From: Acidobacteriota bacterium
GTDB taxonomy: Bacteria; Acidobacteriota; Thermoanaerobaculia; Thermoanaerobaculales; Thermoanaerobaculaceae
DNA: 64,000 bases
NCBI GenBank assembly: GCA_016213675.1
Contig: JACQZW010000078.1
Span: forward strand, 31,481-95,480
Reading direction: 5' to 3'
Shown: positions 44,870 to 53,901 of the stretch, in pieces
Numbering within the stretch: the first letter of the stretch is position 1
Layout: each line of letters begins with the position of its first letter
Notes under the pieces: model-generated
The model's database searches: none
Told to the model about the DNA's origin: nothing
Seen by the model: the letters and a program-made list of their open reading frames with translations, nothing else
Program-made: the position numbers and the translations under genes

Positions 44870-46426
44870 TCACGACGGGCCGGGCGGCGTCCGGACGTAC
44901 AGCGTCGCACCCCAGAAATCCCCGTCGGCCTTGACGTAGCCGGAGCGCCGGGCGAACGCCTCGAGCGGCGCGTCGAGCTCGCCCTCGAAGCCCACCAGGA
45001 CGGCGCTCGGAGGGTCACCGCGGAGGAGATCCCCGACGGTCGACGGAGAGGTCCCGCGGACGCGCGCCCGCTGCTCGGGGGTCAGCAGGTCACCGACGCG
45101 ATAGAGGAACGGCCCGCTGGCGAGCTCCGGGTAGACGGGCAGACCGGCCTCGACGGCGAGCAGCGGCGTCAGGGTCGCGACCTTGCCGGGCCCGGCCGCC
45201 GCCACCGCGGCGGCGATGTTCGCGGCCTTGGCGTGGACGTCGAGCGGCACCCAACGGGAGGGCGAGACGAGCGCTCTGGAGGTGGCCAGGACCCGCGGCC
45301 CGCCGAGCCCGAGCGAGATCGACGCGGCGGCGATGAGCAGGGTGCCCGCCGCGGGGGCGTGCGGCGATCCCGGCCGGGTCGCGTAGACGACCAGCAGGAT
45401 GAGGTAGGGGATGGGGACGGTGAAGTACTTGGCGAAGACCGGGGAGGGTGCGAGGGCAACCAGGGTCGAGGCGGCCAGCAGCATGGCCGCGAGCACGCGC
45501 TCCCGGTGGCCGCCGGGTTCGGGGCCGGCTTCCCGGTCCGCCCGCATCACGACCGCGAGGCCGAGCGCGACGGCGGCCCCGACGGCGAGCACCAGCACCG
45601 TGGGCACGGCAAGGACGTCCGTGACGAGGAAGGTCGCCTTCCCCTCCAGGGTCATCGCGTGCGGGAAGCCGGTCAGCCGGCGCCACTCGGCGTTGGCCAG
45701 GTGGTATCCGAGGTTGTCGAAGACGAAGGCTCCCGGAGCTCGGACGAGGTACCAGGCGGCGGGCAGGAGCCCGACGATCGTCCCCGCGACCCACGGCAGC
45801 GCAACCGCCTTGAACCTGGCGCCCCGGGCGACGTGGCTGGGCCACATCGACGACGCGATCGCGTACACGGGCAGCAGGGCCGCGTACGTGAGCCGGGTGC
45901 CGACGGCCACCCCGATGGCGATACCGCTCAGCAGCAGCAGGACCCTGCGGGAAGAGTCCTCGCGGAAGGCGGCGGTGAAGAGCAGGAACGCGAGCAGGCC
46001 GAGCGCCATCGGCGCGACGTGGTTCGACGCCTCGTGGACGGCCCGGATGACCAGCTCGTTGAGGAGCAGGAGCGCGGCGCCGCACAGCGCCGCCAGGCGG
46101 CTGCCAGTCACGCGCAGGCCGGCCAGGTACAGCGCGACGGCCGCGACGAGTGCGAAAAGGACGGTGACGATCCGACCGACCAGGTAGGTGCTCGTCGTGC
46201 CGGTCAGCGCGAAGGCCGTCCGGTACAGCCAGGGGAGGTAGGGCATCTGCAGGAAGGCGAAGTCGGAGTACATCGACAGGTCGTCGAGGAGCACGCCGGC
46301 CGTCACGTACATGTTCTCGTCGTGGTCCGGCGCGGCCGTCATCGCGCTCGTGAAGACGAGGCACCCGGCCAGGACGAGGGCTGCGGCCGGCGCCAGCGCC
46401 GCGACGAGGCGCGGTCCCTGCCTCAC
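44870..46426 (-). CDS. GT39/ArnT-like membrane glycosyltransferase
   Basis: 518 residues with about ten transmembrane helices and a C-terminal periplasmic domain. The first periplasmic loop carries PDHDENMYV, a DxE-type motif as in GT-C enzymes of the ArnT/PMT clan that use lipid-linked sugars, and the helix pattern (LAALCGAALLLLNELVIRAVHEASNH) fits. The GTG start overlaps the stop of the preceding membrane protein gene (GTGA). Donor and acceptor are unknown. The pair may decorate LPS or exported glycans. Confidence 0.7.
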   Translation of the reverse strand: MRQGPRLVAALAPAAALVLAGCLVFTSAMTAAPDHDENMYVTAGVLLDDLSMYSDFAFLQMPYLPWLYRTAFALTGTTSTYLVGRIVTVLFALVAAVALYLAGLRVTGSRLAALCGAALLLLNELVIRAVHEASNHVAPMALGLLAFLLFTAAFREDSSRRVLLLLSGIAIGVAVGTRLTYAALLPVYAIASSMWPSHVARGARFKAVALPWVAGTIVGLLPAAWYLVRAPGAFVFDNLGYHLANAEWRRLTGFPHAMTLEGKATFLVTDVLAVPTVLVLAVGAAVALGLAVVMRADREAGPEPGGHRERVLAAMLLAASTLVALAPSPVFAKYFTVPIPYLILLVVYATRPGSPHAPAAGTLLIAAASISLGLGGPRVLATSRALVSPSRWVPLDVHAKAANIAAAVAAAGPGKVATLTPLLAVEAGLPVYPELASGPFLYRVGDLLTPEQRARVRGTSPSTVGDLLRGDPPSAVLVGFEGELDAPLEAFARRSGYVKADGDFWGATLYVRTPPGPS

Positions 46427-48093
46427 GGGAGCACCAGGGCGTCCGGCAGCCGGTGGTACGCCTCGCCGCCGACGATCCGGACGAAGACGGAGAGCGCCGC
46501 GCCCGGCGGGACGCCGGCGACATACCCCTGCCAGGCGCCGTCCCCCCGCGGGACCGCGACTCCCTCGCCGCGGACGATGCCGCTGGGGTCGAGGAGGAGG
46601 ACGTGGCCGAGCCGACCGGACGCCGGCTCGATGCGCCCGGAGACCCGGGCGCGCCCGCCACCGAGCGGCCGGACCGCGCCGGGCGCACTCCCCCCGGCGA
46701 AGGGCTCGGCCGCCAGGACGGTGCCGGGTGGCGGTGGCGCTCCGAGCTCGGTCCACCACCGGCGCTGGAAGGGGACGTGGCGCCGGCGCTGCAGGTAGGT
46801 GTACGCCCACTCCCCGGTCACGTCGCCGAGGTCCCCGACGAACGGGTGGAACGAGCGGAACGCCTCGGGGTCGGTGATGCCGTGGACCAGGGCCAGGCTC
46901 GCGACCCGGTGGCCGCGGGCGCGTTCGACCAGCGAGGCGAGCACCGGCAGCCCGCGGACGAACGCGCCGACTCCGGCGACCGCCGCGAGGCCGGCGCAGG
47001 CGAGCACGCCGGCGCGCCGGCGCGCGGGCGGGGACGTCGACAGCGCCGTGACGAGGAGGCTTCCGAGCAGGCCGATCCAGAACAGCGCCGCGAGCGAGGC
47101 GTAGCGCGAGGCGAGCGCCTGCGCGTCGCCCCAGCCCGACCGTCCGACCGCAGTGCCGAGGCCCGCCCCGAGCCCGTAGAGCTGCAGCATCAGCCAGGGC
47201 GCACGGGAGGCCAGCTCGCGGCGGGCCATGGCCACCAGTGCGACGCTGGCCGCCAGCGCCAGCGCCCCGAGGACGACGGCGGCGCCGGCCCGTGACGTCA
47301 GCAGCGAGCCGAGGTAGGCGGCGACGTAGCTGGCGAGGCTGAGCGGGTGGCCGGTGTTCGGCTTCGGGTGCCAGGGCAGCGCGTGGAAGCGGGCGAGGAA
47401 GGCCGCGAACGCCACCGCGGTCGCCGCCCCGAGCACCGCCAGGTGGCGCCGGGGCAGGCGGCGCGCCAGGGCCCCGACGACGAGCGCAGGCCACAGCGCC
47501 AGGCTGGTGCTGTTCGAAAGCGCCGCGACGAGGCCGGCGACCAGGACCGGCCAGAGGGCGGTGACGGGCGCGTCCCGCTCGAGCCTGGTCAGGCCGGCGA
47601 TGGCCGCGACGGCGGCGAGGTTGGCGGTGAACCAGATGGTGCCGGAAAAGCCCATCACGATGCTGTGGGCGGCCGCAGGCGTGAAGACCAGCAGGGCCAG
47701 CAGCGGGAGCGCCGCCGCGAACGCGGCGCCCCCGCGGATCGCGTCGGGCAGGAGGCGCGAGAGGAGGAGCAACGTCGCCGCGAGGACCAGCAGCGAGTAG
47801 GCCGACAGGCCGCGGTTGTCGCCGTGGGTGACGGCGATGTTCGCGGCGTAGACGAGGGCGGGAAGCGTCACGGTGTGCTCGTTGGAGCGCACCGCCAACC
47901 ACCGGAACGGGTCGGTCGAGAGGCCGTCGCCGTCGGCCAGCTCCTGGAGGATGCCGTAGTAGTCGTTGTACTGCAGCGAGCCGAAGCGCGGGACCTGGAC
48001 GGCGACGAACAGCAGGGGGAGGAGGGCGAGCGACCACGCCGCGACGAGGAGCCCTTTCCCGTGCGTCGCCGGGGGCGCTGTGCGCATGGTCAC
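46423..48093 (-). CDS. polytopic GT-C-like membrane protein
   Basis: About 556 residues from GTG 48093 (ATG 48087 is an alternative). A first helix is followed by an aromatic-acidic loop ([20 protein letters not shown]) where GT-C enzymes have catalytic acids. About eleven helices follow, then a C-terminal globular domain of about 130 residues with beta character. A TACAAT box lies six bases before the GTG, a leaderless arrangement. It is co-transcribed with the ArnT-like gene. I do not recognise a precise family; glycosyl transfer or polymerisation is inference from fold and partner. Confidence 0.6.
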   Translation of the reverse strand: MTMRTAPPATHGKGLLVAAWSLALLPLLFVAVQVPRFGSLQYNDYYGILQELADGDGLSTDPFRWLAVRSNEHTVTLPALVYAANIAVTHGDNRGLSAYSLLVLAATLLLLSRLLPDAIRGGAAFAAALPLLALLVFTPAAAHSIVMGFSGTIWFTANLAAVAAIAGLTRLERDAPVTALWPVLVAGLVAALSNSTSLALWPALVVGALARRLPRRHLAVLGAATAVAFAAFLARFHALPWHPKPNTGHPLSLASYVAAYLGSLLTSRAGAAVVLGALALAASVALVAMARRELASRAPWLMLQLYGLGAGLGTAVGRSGWGDAQALASRYASLAALFWIGLLGSLLVTALSTSPPARRRAGVLACAGLAAVAGVGAFVRGLPVLASLVERARGHRVASLALVHGITDPEAFRSFHPFVGDLGDVTGEWAYTYLQRRRHVPFQRRWWTELGAPPPPGTVLAAEPFAGGSAPGAVRPLGGGRARVSGRIEPASGRLGHVLLLDPSGIVRGEGVAVPRGDGAWQGYVAGVPPGAALSVFVRIVGGEAYHRLPDALVLP

Positions 48094-48099
48094 GGGCCG

Positions 48100-48105
48100 A
48101 TTGTA
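48100..48105 (-). promoter_or_regulatory. -10 box of a probable leaderless promoter
   Basis: Minus-strand TACAAT (48105-48100), six bases before the GTG at 48093. No Shine-Dalgarno. Confidence 0.5.
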
Positions 48106-48194
48106 CGTGCCCCGTTCCCGGCCCGCATGCCTTGCGGCACCGGCTTGCCGCCGCACGGCGGGGCTGCTACCGTTCGCACTTCGGAGGCCGGGCC

Positions 48195-49394
48195 ATGAAC
48201 TCACGCGGAATCCACGTCTTCACGTCCGAGTCGGTGACCGAGGGACACCCCGACAAGGTGTGCGATCAGATCTCCGACGCGGTGCTCGACGAGGTGCTGA
48301 AGGACGACCTGCAGCGCGGCCAGGCGGGCCGCGGCCGCGTCGCCTGCGAGAGCTTCATCACGGTCGGCCTGGTGGTCGTCGGCGGCGAGATCACGACCGA
48401 CGGCTGGGTCGACGTCCAGGAGCTGGTGCGCAGCGTGGTCCGCGACATCGGTTACACCGACGCCAAGTACGGGTTCAACCACTCGACGTGCGGCATCCTC
48501 AACGCCATCGGGCGGCAGTCCGGCGACATCGCCCAGGGCGTCGACACCGGCGGCGCCGGCGACCAGGGCTTGATGGTCGGCTACGCCTGCGACCAGACGC
48601 CCGAGCTCATGCCGATGCCGATCGTGCTCGCCCACGGCCTGACCCGCCGCCTCGCCGAGGTGCGTCGCTCCGGGCTCCTGCCGTACCTCGGGCCGGACGG
48701 CAAGTCGCAGGTCACCATCGAGTACCGCGAGGGCCGGCCGTACCGCATCGACACCGTGGTCATCTCGTCGCAGCACACCGAGGACATCCTCGACGCCACG
48801 GGCGATCGCATCACCGAGGCGGCGCGCCAGGAGATCATCGAGAAGGTCGGCCGCGCGGTGCTGCCGGGGGAGTTGCTCGACCTCGGCAAGCCGACCGTCT
48901 TCCACGTCAACCCCACGGGCAAGTTCGTCATCGGCGGCCCGCAGTCGGACACCGGGATGACCGGCCGGAAGATCATCGTCGACACCTACGGCGGCTGGGC
49001 GCCCCACGGCGGCGGCGCGTTCTCCGGCAAGGACCCGACCAAGGTCGACCGCTCGGCGACCTACATGGCCCGCCACGTGGCGAAGAACATCGTCGGCGCC
49101 GGGCTCGCCAACGAGGCGCTGGTCCAGCTCGCCTACGCCATCGGCGTCGCCGACCCGGTGTCGGTGATGGTCGACACCTTCGGCACCGGCGTGATCCCCG
49201 ACGAGCGGCTGACCGGCGTGATCCGCGAGGTCTTCCCGCTCACCCCGCGCGGCATCATCGAGGAGCTCGACCTCCTCAAGCCGATCTACCGGGGGACCGC
49301 GAGCTACGGCCACTTCGGGCGCAGCGGGGACGAGTTCCGCTGGGAGAGCCTGCACCACGTCGCCGACCTGAAGGCCGCCGCAGCAAGGGGATAG
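48195..49394 (+). CDS. metK: S-adenosylmethionine synthetase
   Basis: A 399-residue enzyme that makes S-adenosylmethionine from methionine and ATP. Signatures run the full length: [36 protein letters not shown] (methionine-binding loop), and [19 protein letters not shown] (phosphate-binding Gly-rich loop). The ATG follows TCGGAGG. It feeds methyl groups to RimO, the DNA methylase and other enzymes nearby. The roughly 100-base upstream gap shows no SAM riboswitch. It is divergent from the membrane protein gene at 48093. Confidence 0.96.
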   Translation: MNSRGIHVFTSESVTEGHPDKVCDQISDAVLDEVLKDDLQRGQAGRGRVACESFITVGLVVVGGEITTDGWVDVQELVRSVVRDIGYTDAKYGFNHSTCGILNAIGRQSGDIAQGVDTGGAGDQGLMVGYACDQTPELMPMPIVLAHGLTRRLAEVRRSGLLPYLGPDGKSQVTIEYREGRPYRIDTVVISSQHTEDILDATGDRITEAARQEIIEKVGRAVLPGELLDLGKPTVFHVNPTGKFVIGGPQSDTGMTGRKIIVDTYGGWAPHGGGAFSGKDPTKVDRSATYMARHVAKNIVGAGLANEALVQLAYAIGVADPVSVMVDTFGTGVIPDERLTGVIREVFPLTPRGIIEELDLLKPIYRGTASYGHFGRSGDEFRWESLHHVADLKAAAARG

Positions 49395-49498
49395 AAGCGG
49401 GCAGAAGGAAGACAGAAGAGGGGGCACAGTCCCCACGTCCTCTGCCTTCTTCCTGCCCTTTTCCTGCCTTCCCCCTGCCTTCTTCCTGCCTTTCCCGA
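49395..49498. repeat. CTTCCTGCC-type repeat cluster with an inverted arm
   Basis: After metK, GGGCAGAAGGAAGAC with AGAAGAGG is mirrored by CCTCTGCCTTCTTCCTGCCC about 15 bases later. Three more direct copies of TTCCTGCC follow. The hairpin may end transcription from metK and from the converging archease gene. Confidence 0.65.
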
Positions 49499-49906
49499 TC
49501 ACAGGTCGAGCGTCAGGACCAGGCCGAGTCGTCGGCCGGCGCGGGGCGGGCGCAGCCCGTGCAGCGTGACTGCCTTGATCTCGCAGTGCAGGTGCGTCCT
49601 GGCCGGCAGCGGAACCAGGCCGAGCCTGGCCCCGCCGTCGCCGAGCTCGAGCGCGACGGTCGCGCGACGGTGGGCGAAGAGGTGGAAGAGCGCCTCGTTG
49701 GCGGCCCGGACCGCGCGGCGCTCGGTGCCTTGCGGCCAGCGGTCGATGCCGACCCAGGCGATCGCGACGCCGCGGGGCGGCCGGCCGAGCGCGACGGCCT
49801 GGGCGCCGAGCACGACGTTGAGGATGAGCTCGGTCGCGTCCACCCCCCAGGCCTGCAGCCTGACGTCGGCGGTGTGCGGTAGCGTCCGGAAGCGCAGCCC
49901 GGCCAT
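49499..49906 (-). CDS. archease
   Basis: A 135-residue archease-family protein, the cofactor that helps RtcB-type RNA ligases in guanylylation. The N-terminal LPHTADVRLQAWG and the C-terminal IKAVTLHGL are the conserved metal/active-site segments (Asp in HTAD, His in TLHG). The ATG at 49906 is five bases after a TACAAT box, with no ribosome site. No rtcB gene lies next to it in this window. Confidence 0.82.
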   Translation of the reverse strand: MAGLRFRTLPHTADVRLQAWGVDATELILNVVLGAQAVALGRPPRGVAIAWVGIDRWPQGTERRAVRAANEALFHLFAHRRATVALELGDGGARLGLVPLPARTHLHCEIKAVTLHGLRPPRAGRRLGLVLTLDL

Positions 49907-49911
49907 GCCTG

Positions 49912-49917
49912 ATTGTA
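49912..49917 (-). promoter_or_regulatory. -10 box of a probable leaderless promoter (archease)
   Basis: Minus-strand TACAAT (49917-49912) with five bases to the archease ATG. Confidence 0.5.
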
Positions 49918-49950
49918 TGGCGGCCGCCCAGGTGGGTGGGGGGCGTCGGC

Positions 49951-49956
49951 TACACT
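49951..49956 (+). promoter_or_regulatory. -10 box of a probable leaderless promoter (CPBP gene)
   Basis: TACACT at 49951-49956, eight bases before the ATG at 49965. Confidence 0.45.
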
Positions 49957-49964
49957 CGTAGCCG

Positions 49965-51350
49965 ATGCCGGTCCGCGAGTCGCTGCTCCGCCTCCTGGCG
50001 TTGGCCGCCCTGTTCGCCGCGGCGGCGGCGATGCTCGCGCGAGGGGGTATCGGCGGCGAGCAGGGCGCGGTGGCGGCGGCCCGGAGCGCCCTGCGCGGGC
50101 TCTCCTTCGATCCGGTCGGCGATCCCGAGGCCGTGCTCGAGGTCGACCAGCCGCTCGCCTGGGCCGTCGAGCGCTCCCGGCCCGGCCGCGCCGGCGTCGC
50201 GCTGGCCCGCGGCGAGACCGGCGCCGTCCGCTGGCGGGTGCGCTTCCCCGGCGGCGGCGAGGCCGTGGTCGCGGTGGGCGGGCAGCTCCTGTCGGTCCGC
50301 CGGCCGGTGCCGGCGGCGCCCGGCCCCGACGTCTTCCCCTGGCACGTGCAGTCGAGCCTCCAACGGCTCCTTCCCCTGATCGTCGACGATCCCGGCCGCG
50401 TCACGCTGTTCCGCAGCCAGAGCTGGCGCGAGGGGGGGAGCCTGTGGCTTCGCGGCCGGTTCCTCGGCGGGAGCGGGGAGCTGCCGGTGGGGTGGCGGCG
50501 CGAGGCGGAGGTCGAGCTGGCGGGCTCGACGCCGATGGCGCTGCGCCGCTTCGTACATCCGCTGGGCACCGACTCGGGCGTCGTCGCCGGCCGCATCGCC
50601 GAGCTCCGGATGCTCCGTCGGCCCGCGGTGCTCGTCATCGGGATCGTGCTGCTCGGCGCGCTGCTCGCCGGCGCCGAGGCGGTCGCGTTCCACCAGCGGG
50701 TGGCGTTCTGGCGCGGCGTGGCGGTGGCCGGCGCCGTCGTGGCGCTCGGCGAGGTCGGCGGCCTGCCGCGGACGGAGACCGCGGCCTACGCCGCCGTGGG
50801 CGGGCTGGCGGTGGCGCTGGCGCCGATTTGGACCGCGCTCCCGCCGTCTCGCCTGCGGCTCGGTCCACCGGTCGGCGCCGTGCTCTGGCTCATCGTCGCC
50901 GCGCTTCCCGCCCTGATCACCGGCGTCGGCGGCTGGATGCCGGAGAGTCGCCCGATCCCGGCCGCGGCGGCGCCGGCGTTGTTGCTGGCGTCGGCCTGGC
51001 TCCCGGCACTCGCCGAGGAACCGGTGCTGCGCGGGGCGTTGCCCGGTCTCGCCGGGCCGGTGTTGGGCTGGTGGGGAGGGGCGCTGCTCGGCGCCGGGAT
51101 CGGGGCGGTGCTCCACCCGGCGCCGGCCGTCCCGCTGGTGGCGTCGGTGGCGGCGGAGCTGGCGATGCAGGCCGGCCTGGTCCGGGCCGCCCGGTGGGGC
51201 GGCGTGGGCGCGGCCGTGCTCGCGCGCGGCACTTGCGAGGCGATGTTGTGGCGACACGTGTACCCCGAGGGCGCGGCGTTCGACCGCGCGGCGCTGGTCG
51301 GCATCGCGATCGGAGTGGTCTTCCTGGCATGGCCGCGCCGGCGCGACTGA
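49965..51350 (+). CDS. CPBP (CAAX-type) intramembrane metalloprotease
   Basis: 461 residues. A first helix anchors a periplasmic domain of about 190 residues (30-220); about eight helices follow. Motif 1 of the CAAX protease/bacteriocin-processing family is AEEPVLRGALPG (Glu-Glu and Arg, about 351-362). A later GIGAVLHPAP supplies the motif 2 histidine; motif 3 is less clear. The large N-terminal periplasmic domain is unusual. The gene overlaps the next membrane protein gene by 22 bases. Substrate unknown; prenyl processing is not expected in bacteria. Confidence 0.75.
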   Translation: MPVRESLLRLLALAALFAAAAAMLARGGIGGEQGAVAAARSALRGLSFDPVGDPEAVLEVDQPLAWAVERSRPGRAGVALARGETGAVRWRVRFPGGGEAVVAVGGQLLSVRRPVPAAPGPDVFPWHVQSSLQRLLPLIVDDPGRVTLFRSQSWREGGSLWLRGRFLGGSGELPVGWRREAEVELAGSTPMALRRFVHPLGTDSGVVAGRIAELRMLRRPAVLVIGIVLLGALLAGAEAVAFHQRVAFWRGVAVAGAVVALGEVGGLPRTETAAYAAVGGLAVALAPIWTALPPSRLRLGPPVGAVLWLIVAALPALITGVGGWMPESRPIPAAAAPALLLASAWLPALAEEPVLRGALPGLAGPVLGWWGGALLGAGIGAVLHPAPAVPLVASVAAELAMQAGLVRAARWGGVGAAVLARGTCEAMLWRHVYPEGAAFDRAALVGIAIGVVFLAWPRRRD

Positions 51351-52558
51351 GCGCGCTCGCGGCGGGAGCAGTAGCGCTCGCGGCGGTGGCCGCGACGGTG
51401 GCGGTCCCGGTGGCGCCGGTGGCGTGGCGGGCCGCGAGCCCGCCCGGGGTGGCGGCGGCGCGCGCCGAGCGCGAGGCGCCGTCGGTCGGCCTCGGCTGGG
51501 GCCGCCTGCGAGGCTGGGAGCGGGAAGGCGAGGGGTGGCGGCTGGTCTGGCAGCCCGCGCACGGCGCCTGGATGGTCCGGGCCTGGGTCGCCGACGGGCC
51601 GGCGCCGATCGCCTGGCGGCTCGATGCGGCGCCGTGGCTCCCGGGTGTGCGGCTGTCCGAGCACGCCGCCCGCTCCCTGGTCGGCGGTACGGACGGCGGT
51701 GCGGCGCGGGAGCAGAGCGGCCGACGGGACTGGGCGTTCGCCGACGCCCGCCTCCTCGGCGCCTTGCCCGCGGGGGGGCGCCTGCCCGCGAGCGAGCGCA
51801 CGCCCGGCCCGCCCTGGGTCGTGCTGCTGGGCGGCTGTCTGCTCGCCGGAGCGCTGTCGCGGGCGGTGTTCCCCGGGGCGGTGTCGGCGCCGTGGCGACG
51901 GGTCACGGTGGTCGCCGCGACGTTTGCCGTCCCGGCCCTCCCCTTCGCCACGGCGCTCGGGGCGCGCTTCTTCCGCGTCGGCGTCCGGCCGTGGATCGCC
52001 GAGCTCGTCGGCGGCGCCGCCGCCTTCGTGCTGCTCGGGGCGGTGGCGGCCGCCGCGGTGAAGTTCCCCGCGGCGCGGGGCACGCCGCGTGGGTTGGCGG
52101 TGCTGCTCGCCGCTGCCGCTGGGCTGCTCGCCGGCCGCCTGCAGCCCGTCCCCCAGCTCGCCGACGTCGCCGGCCTCAACGTCCGGGGCGTGCTCTGGGC
52201 GGCGCTGATCGTGCTGTGCGGCTGGCTGGCGGCACTGGGCGGCGAGGGCCTTCGCGAGCTGCTGCGGCCGGTCGGGCCCCTGCGCTCGACCGTGCTCCTC
52301 GTCTTGAGCGTCGCGGCCCTGCTCACCGCTGGACCGTGGCTGGCGGCGATCCTGGGCCTCGTGGCGTCGGCCGCCGGCGACCGCGGCGACGGGCCCTGGG
52401 TCGGCACCGCGGTCGCCTGGGGGTGGATCGTCGGCGGGACGCTGGCGAGCTGCGCGTGGGCGGCCCCGTTGCGCGACGCGGTCGTCCTCCTCCTCGCGGG
52501 CGCCGCCGCGGTCGCCGTGCTCCTCCTCCGCGACGCACGACGGACGACGGCGAACTGA
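51329..52558 (+). CDS. membrane protein coupled to the CPBP protease
   Basis: 409 residues. One N-terminal helix (AAGAVALAAVAATVAVPVAPVA) is followed by a soluble domain of about 130 residues (LVWQPAHGAWMVRAWVADG) and then about eight helices. The layout mirrors the preceding CPBP protein, but the EExxxR motif is missing, so it could be a diverged non-catalytic partner. The ATG lies 22 bases inside the protease gene, indicating translational coupling. No family recognised. Confidence 0.6.
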   Translation: MAAPARLSALAAGAVALAAVAATVAVPVAPVAWRAASPPGVAAARAEREAPSVGLGWGRLRGWEREGEGWRLVWQPAHGAWMVRAWVADGPAPIAWRLDAAPWLPGVRLSEHAARSLVGGTDGGAAREQSGRRDWAFADARLLGALPAGGRLPASERTPGPPWVVLLGGCLLAGALSRAVFPGAVSAPWRRVTVVAATFAVPALPFATALGARFFRVGVRPWIAELVGGAAAFVLLGAVAAAAVKFPAARGTPRGLAVLLAAAAGLLAGRLQPVPQLADVAGLNVRGVLWAALIVLCGWLAALGGEGLRELLRPVGPLRSTVLLVLSVAALLTAGPWLAAILGLVASAAGDRGDGPWVGTAVAWGWIVGGTLASCAWAAPLRDAVVLLLAGAAAVAVLLLRDARRTTAN

Positions 52559-52560
52559 TC

Positions 52561-52700
52561 GCCCGCCCACCCAACCGGTCGAGGGTCAAGGGGACCCCCA
52601 CCCAGCCGGTCAAGGGTCAAGAGTCGAGAGTCGGGCCGGAACTCCTTTCTCGACCCTCGACTGTCGACCGGGTGGGCGGTCGGTCGGTTGGGTGGGCGGC
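52561..52700. repeat. nested inverted repeat before the LolC/E-like gene
   Basis: Outer arms of 16-17 bases, GCCCGCCCACCCAACCG (52561-52577) and CGGTTGGGTGGGCGGC (52685-52700), enclose inner arms built from GTCAAGAGTCGAGAGTC and CGACCCTCGACTGTCGAC. Two GGTCAAGGGTCAAG-like direct copies are also present. It ends five bases before the TACAAT box of the next gene. Confidence 0.65.
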
Positions 52701-52704
52701 TAGG

Positions 52705-52710
52705 TACAAT
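52705..52710 (+). promoter_or_regulatory. -10 box of a probable leaderless promoter (LolC/E-like gene)
   Basis: TACAAT six bases before the GTG at 52717, no Shine-Dalgarno. Confidence 0.5.
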
Positions 52711-52716
52711 CGTCCG

Positions 52717-53901
52717 GTGCGTCTCGCCCTCTTCCTCGCCGGGCGGCTGATTCGACGCCGCGGGACCGCGCTGCTCCGCACCAGCGCGGCGGCCGCGCTC
52801 GCGGCGGTCGCGCTCGGCGTCGCGGCGCTGGTGGTCGTCCTCGCGCTCATGTCCGGCTACAGCAGCGCGCTGCGCGCGGGCATCCTGGCTGGCGGGGGGC
52901 ACCTGGTGGCGCTCTATCCGGGCGGAGTGGGCGCGGGCGAGACCGCCGAGGCGCGGGCGAGGCTCGCCGCCGTCTCCGGCGTGACCGGGGTCGACGACGT
53001 CGTCTACCTGCCCGGGATGCTGTTCCCGCGCGACAGCCAGGTGGCCCAGGTCGTCACCGTCAAGGCTGCCGGTGCGCTGCCTGCGTTCGCCGCGTTCGCG
53101 CCGTGGGACGGCCGTGGGCCGCTGCCGGTCGCCGTCGGCGCCGGGCTCGCGCGGCGCCTCGCCGCAGCGCAGGGCGACGTCCTCTCGCTCCAGATCGTGG
53201 CCGGCGGCGGGCTGCCGCGGTCGCTGCCCGTCGTCGTGGCCCGCGTCTACCACACCGGTTTCGCCGAGGTGGACGAGCGGTGGGCCCTGGCTACGCTCGA
53301 CGGGCTACGCGCCCGTGCCGGCGGAGTCCCGTCCAACGGCATCGAGGTGTGGCTCGCGGATCCGGACCGCGCCGAAGCCCTCCGCGACGAGGTCGAGCAG
53401 GCGTGTCGCGGCCGCGCCCTGGTGGCGAGCTGGCAGCAGAACAACCGCAACCTGTTCGCCGCCCTGCGCTGGCAGACGCTCTCCCTCGCCGTCGTGCTGT
53501 CGCTGGTGCTCGGCGTCGGGGCGTTCGAGGTCGCGTCGGCGCTCGTCGTGCTGATCACCGAGAAACGCCGCGAGATCGGCATCCTCCTCGCCCTCGGGGG
53601 CCAGCCGCGGCTGCTCCGGACGACGCTGATGCTGGCCGGCGGGGGCCTGGGCGTGGTCGGCGTCCTCGGCGGCGTGCTGCTCGGGGTCGCCATCGCCGCC
53701 CTGCTCACCGCCCTCGGCATCCCGCGCTTCCCGCCGGACATCGCCGCCATCTACATGGTCGACCGCATCCCGCTCCACGTGCTGCCCGTCCACCTGCTCG
53801 CGGTGGTTGCGCTGGGGATCCTCGAAGTCCTGCTCGCCTCGCTGCTCCCCGCCCACCGGGCGGCGTCCCGCGACCCGGTCGAGGTGCTCCGGTGGGTCTG
53901 A
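52717..53901 (+). CDS. LolC/LolE-like ABC transporter permease
   Basis: 394 residues. One N-terminal helix (ALAAVALGVAALVVVLALMSGY), a periplasmic MacB-type core domain of about 220 residues, then a three-helix FtsX domain (LVLGVGAFEVASALVVLITEKRREIGILLALGG) ending PAHRAASRDPVEVLRWV. This is the LolC/E arrangement, which extracts lipoproteins from the inner membrane for transport to the outer membrane. No LolD ATPase gene is adjacent. The 3' end overlaps the LytM-like gene by 10 bases, so the two are coupled. An alternative role is an FtsX-like permease acting with that partner. Confidence 0.8.
   Translation: MRLALFLAGRLIRRRGTALLRTSAAAALAAVALGVAALVVVLALMSGYSSALRAGILAGGGHLVALYPGGVGAGETAEARARLAAVSGVTGVDDVVYLPGMLFPRDSQVAQVVTVKAAGALPAFAAFAPWDGRGPLPVAVGAGLARRLAAAQGDVLSLQIVAGGGLPRSLPVVVARVYHTGFAEVDERWALATLDGLRARAGGVPSNGIEVWLADPDRAEALRDEVEQACRGRALVASWQQNNRNLFAALRWQTLSLAVVLSLVLGVGAFEVASALVVLITEKRREIGILLALGGQPRLLRTTLMLAGGGLGVVGVLGGVLLGVAIAALLTALGIPRFPPDIAAIYMVDRIPLHVLPVHLLAVVALGILEVLLASLLPAHRAASRDPVEVLRWV

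Noticed and set aside
48094..48194. SAM riboswitch before metK
   Set aside because: The gap of about 100 bases lacks the conserved helices and also holds the divergent promoter.
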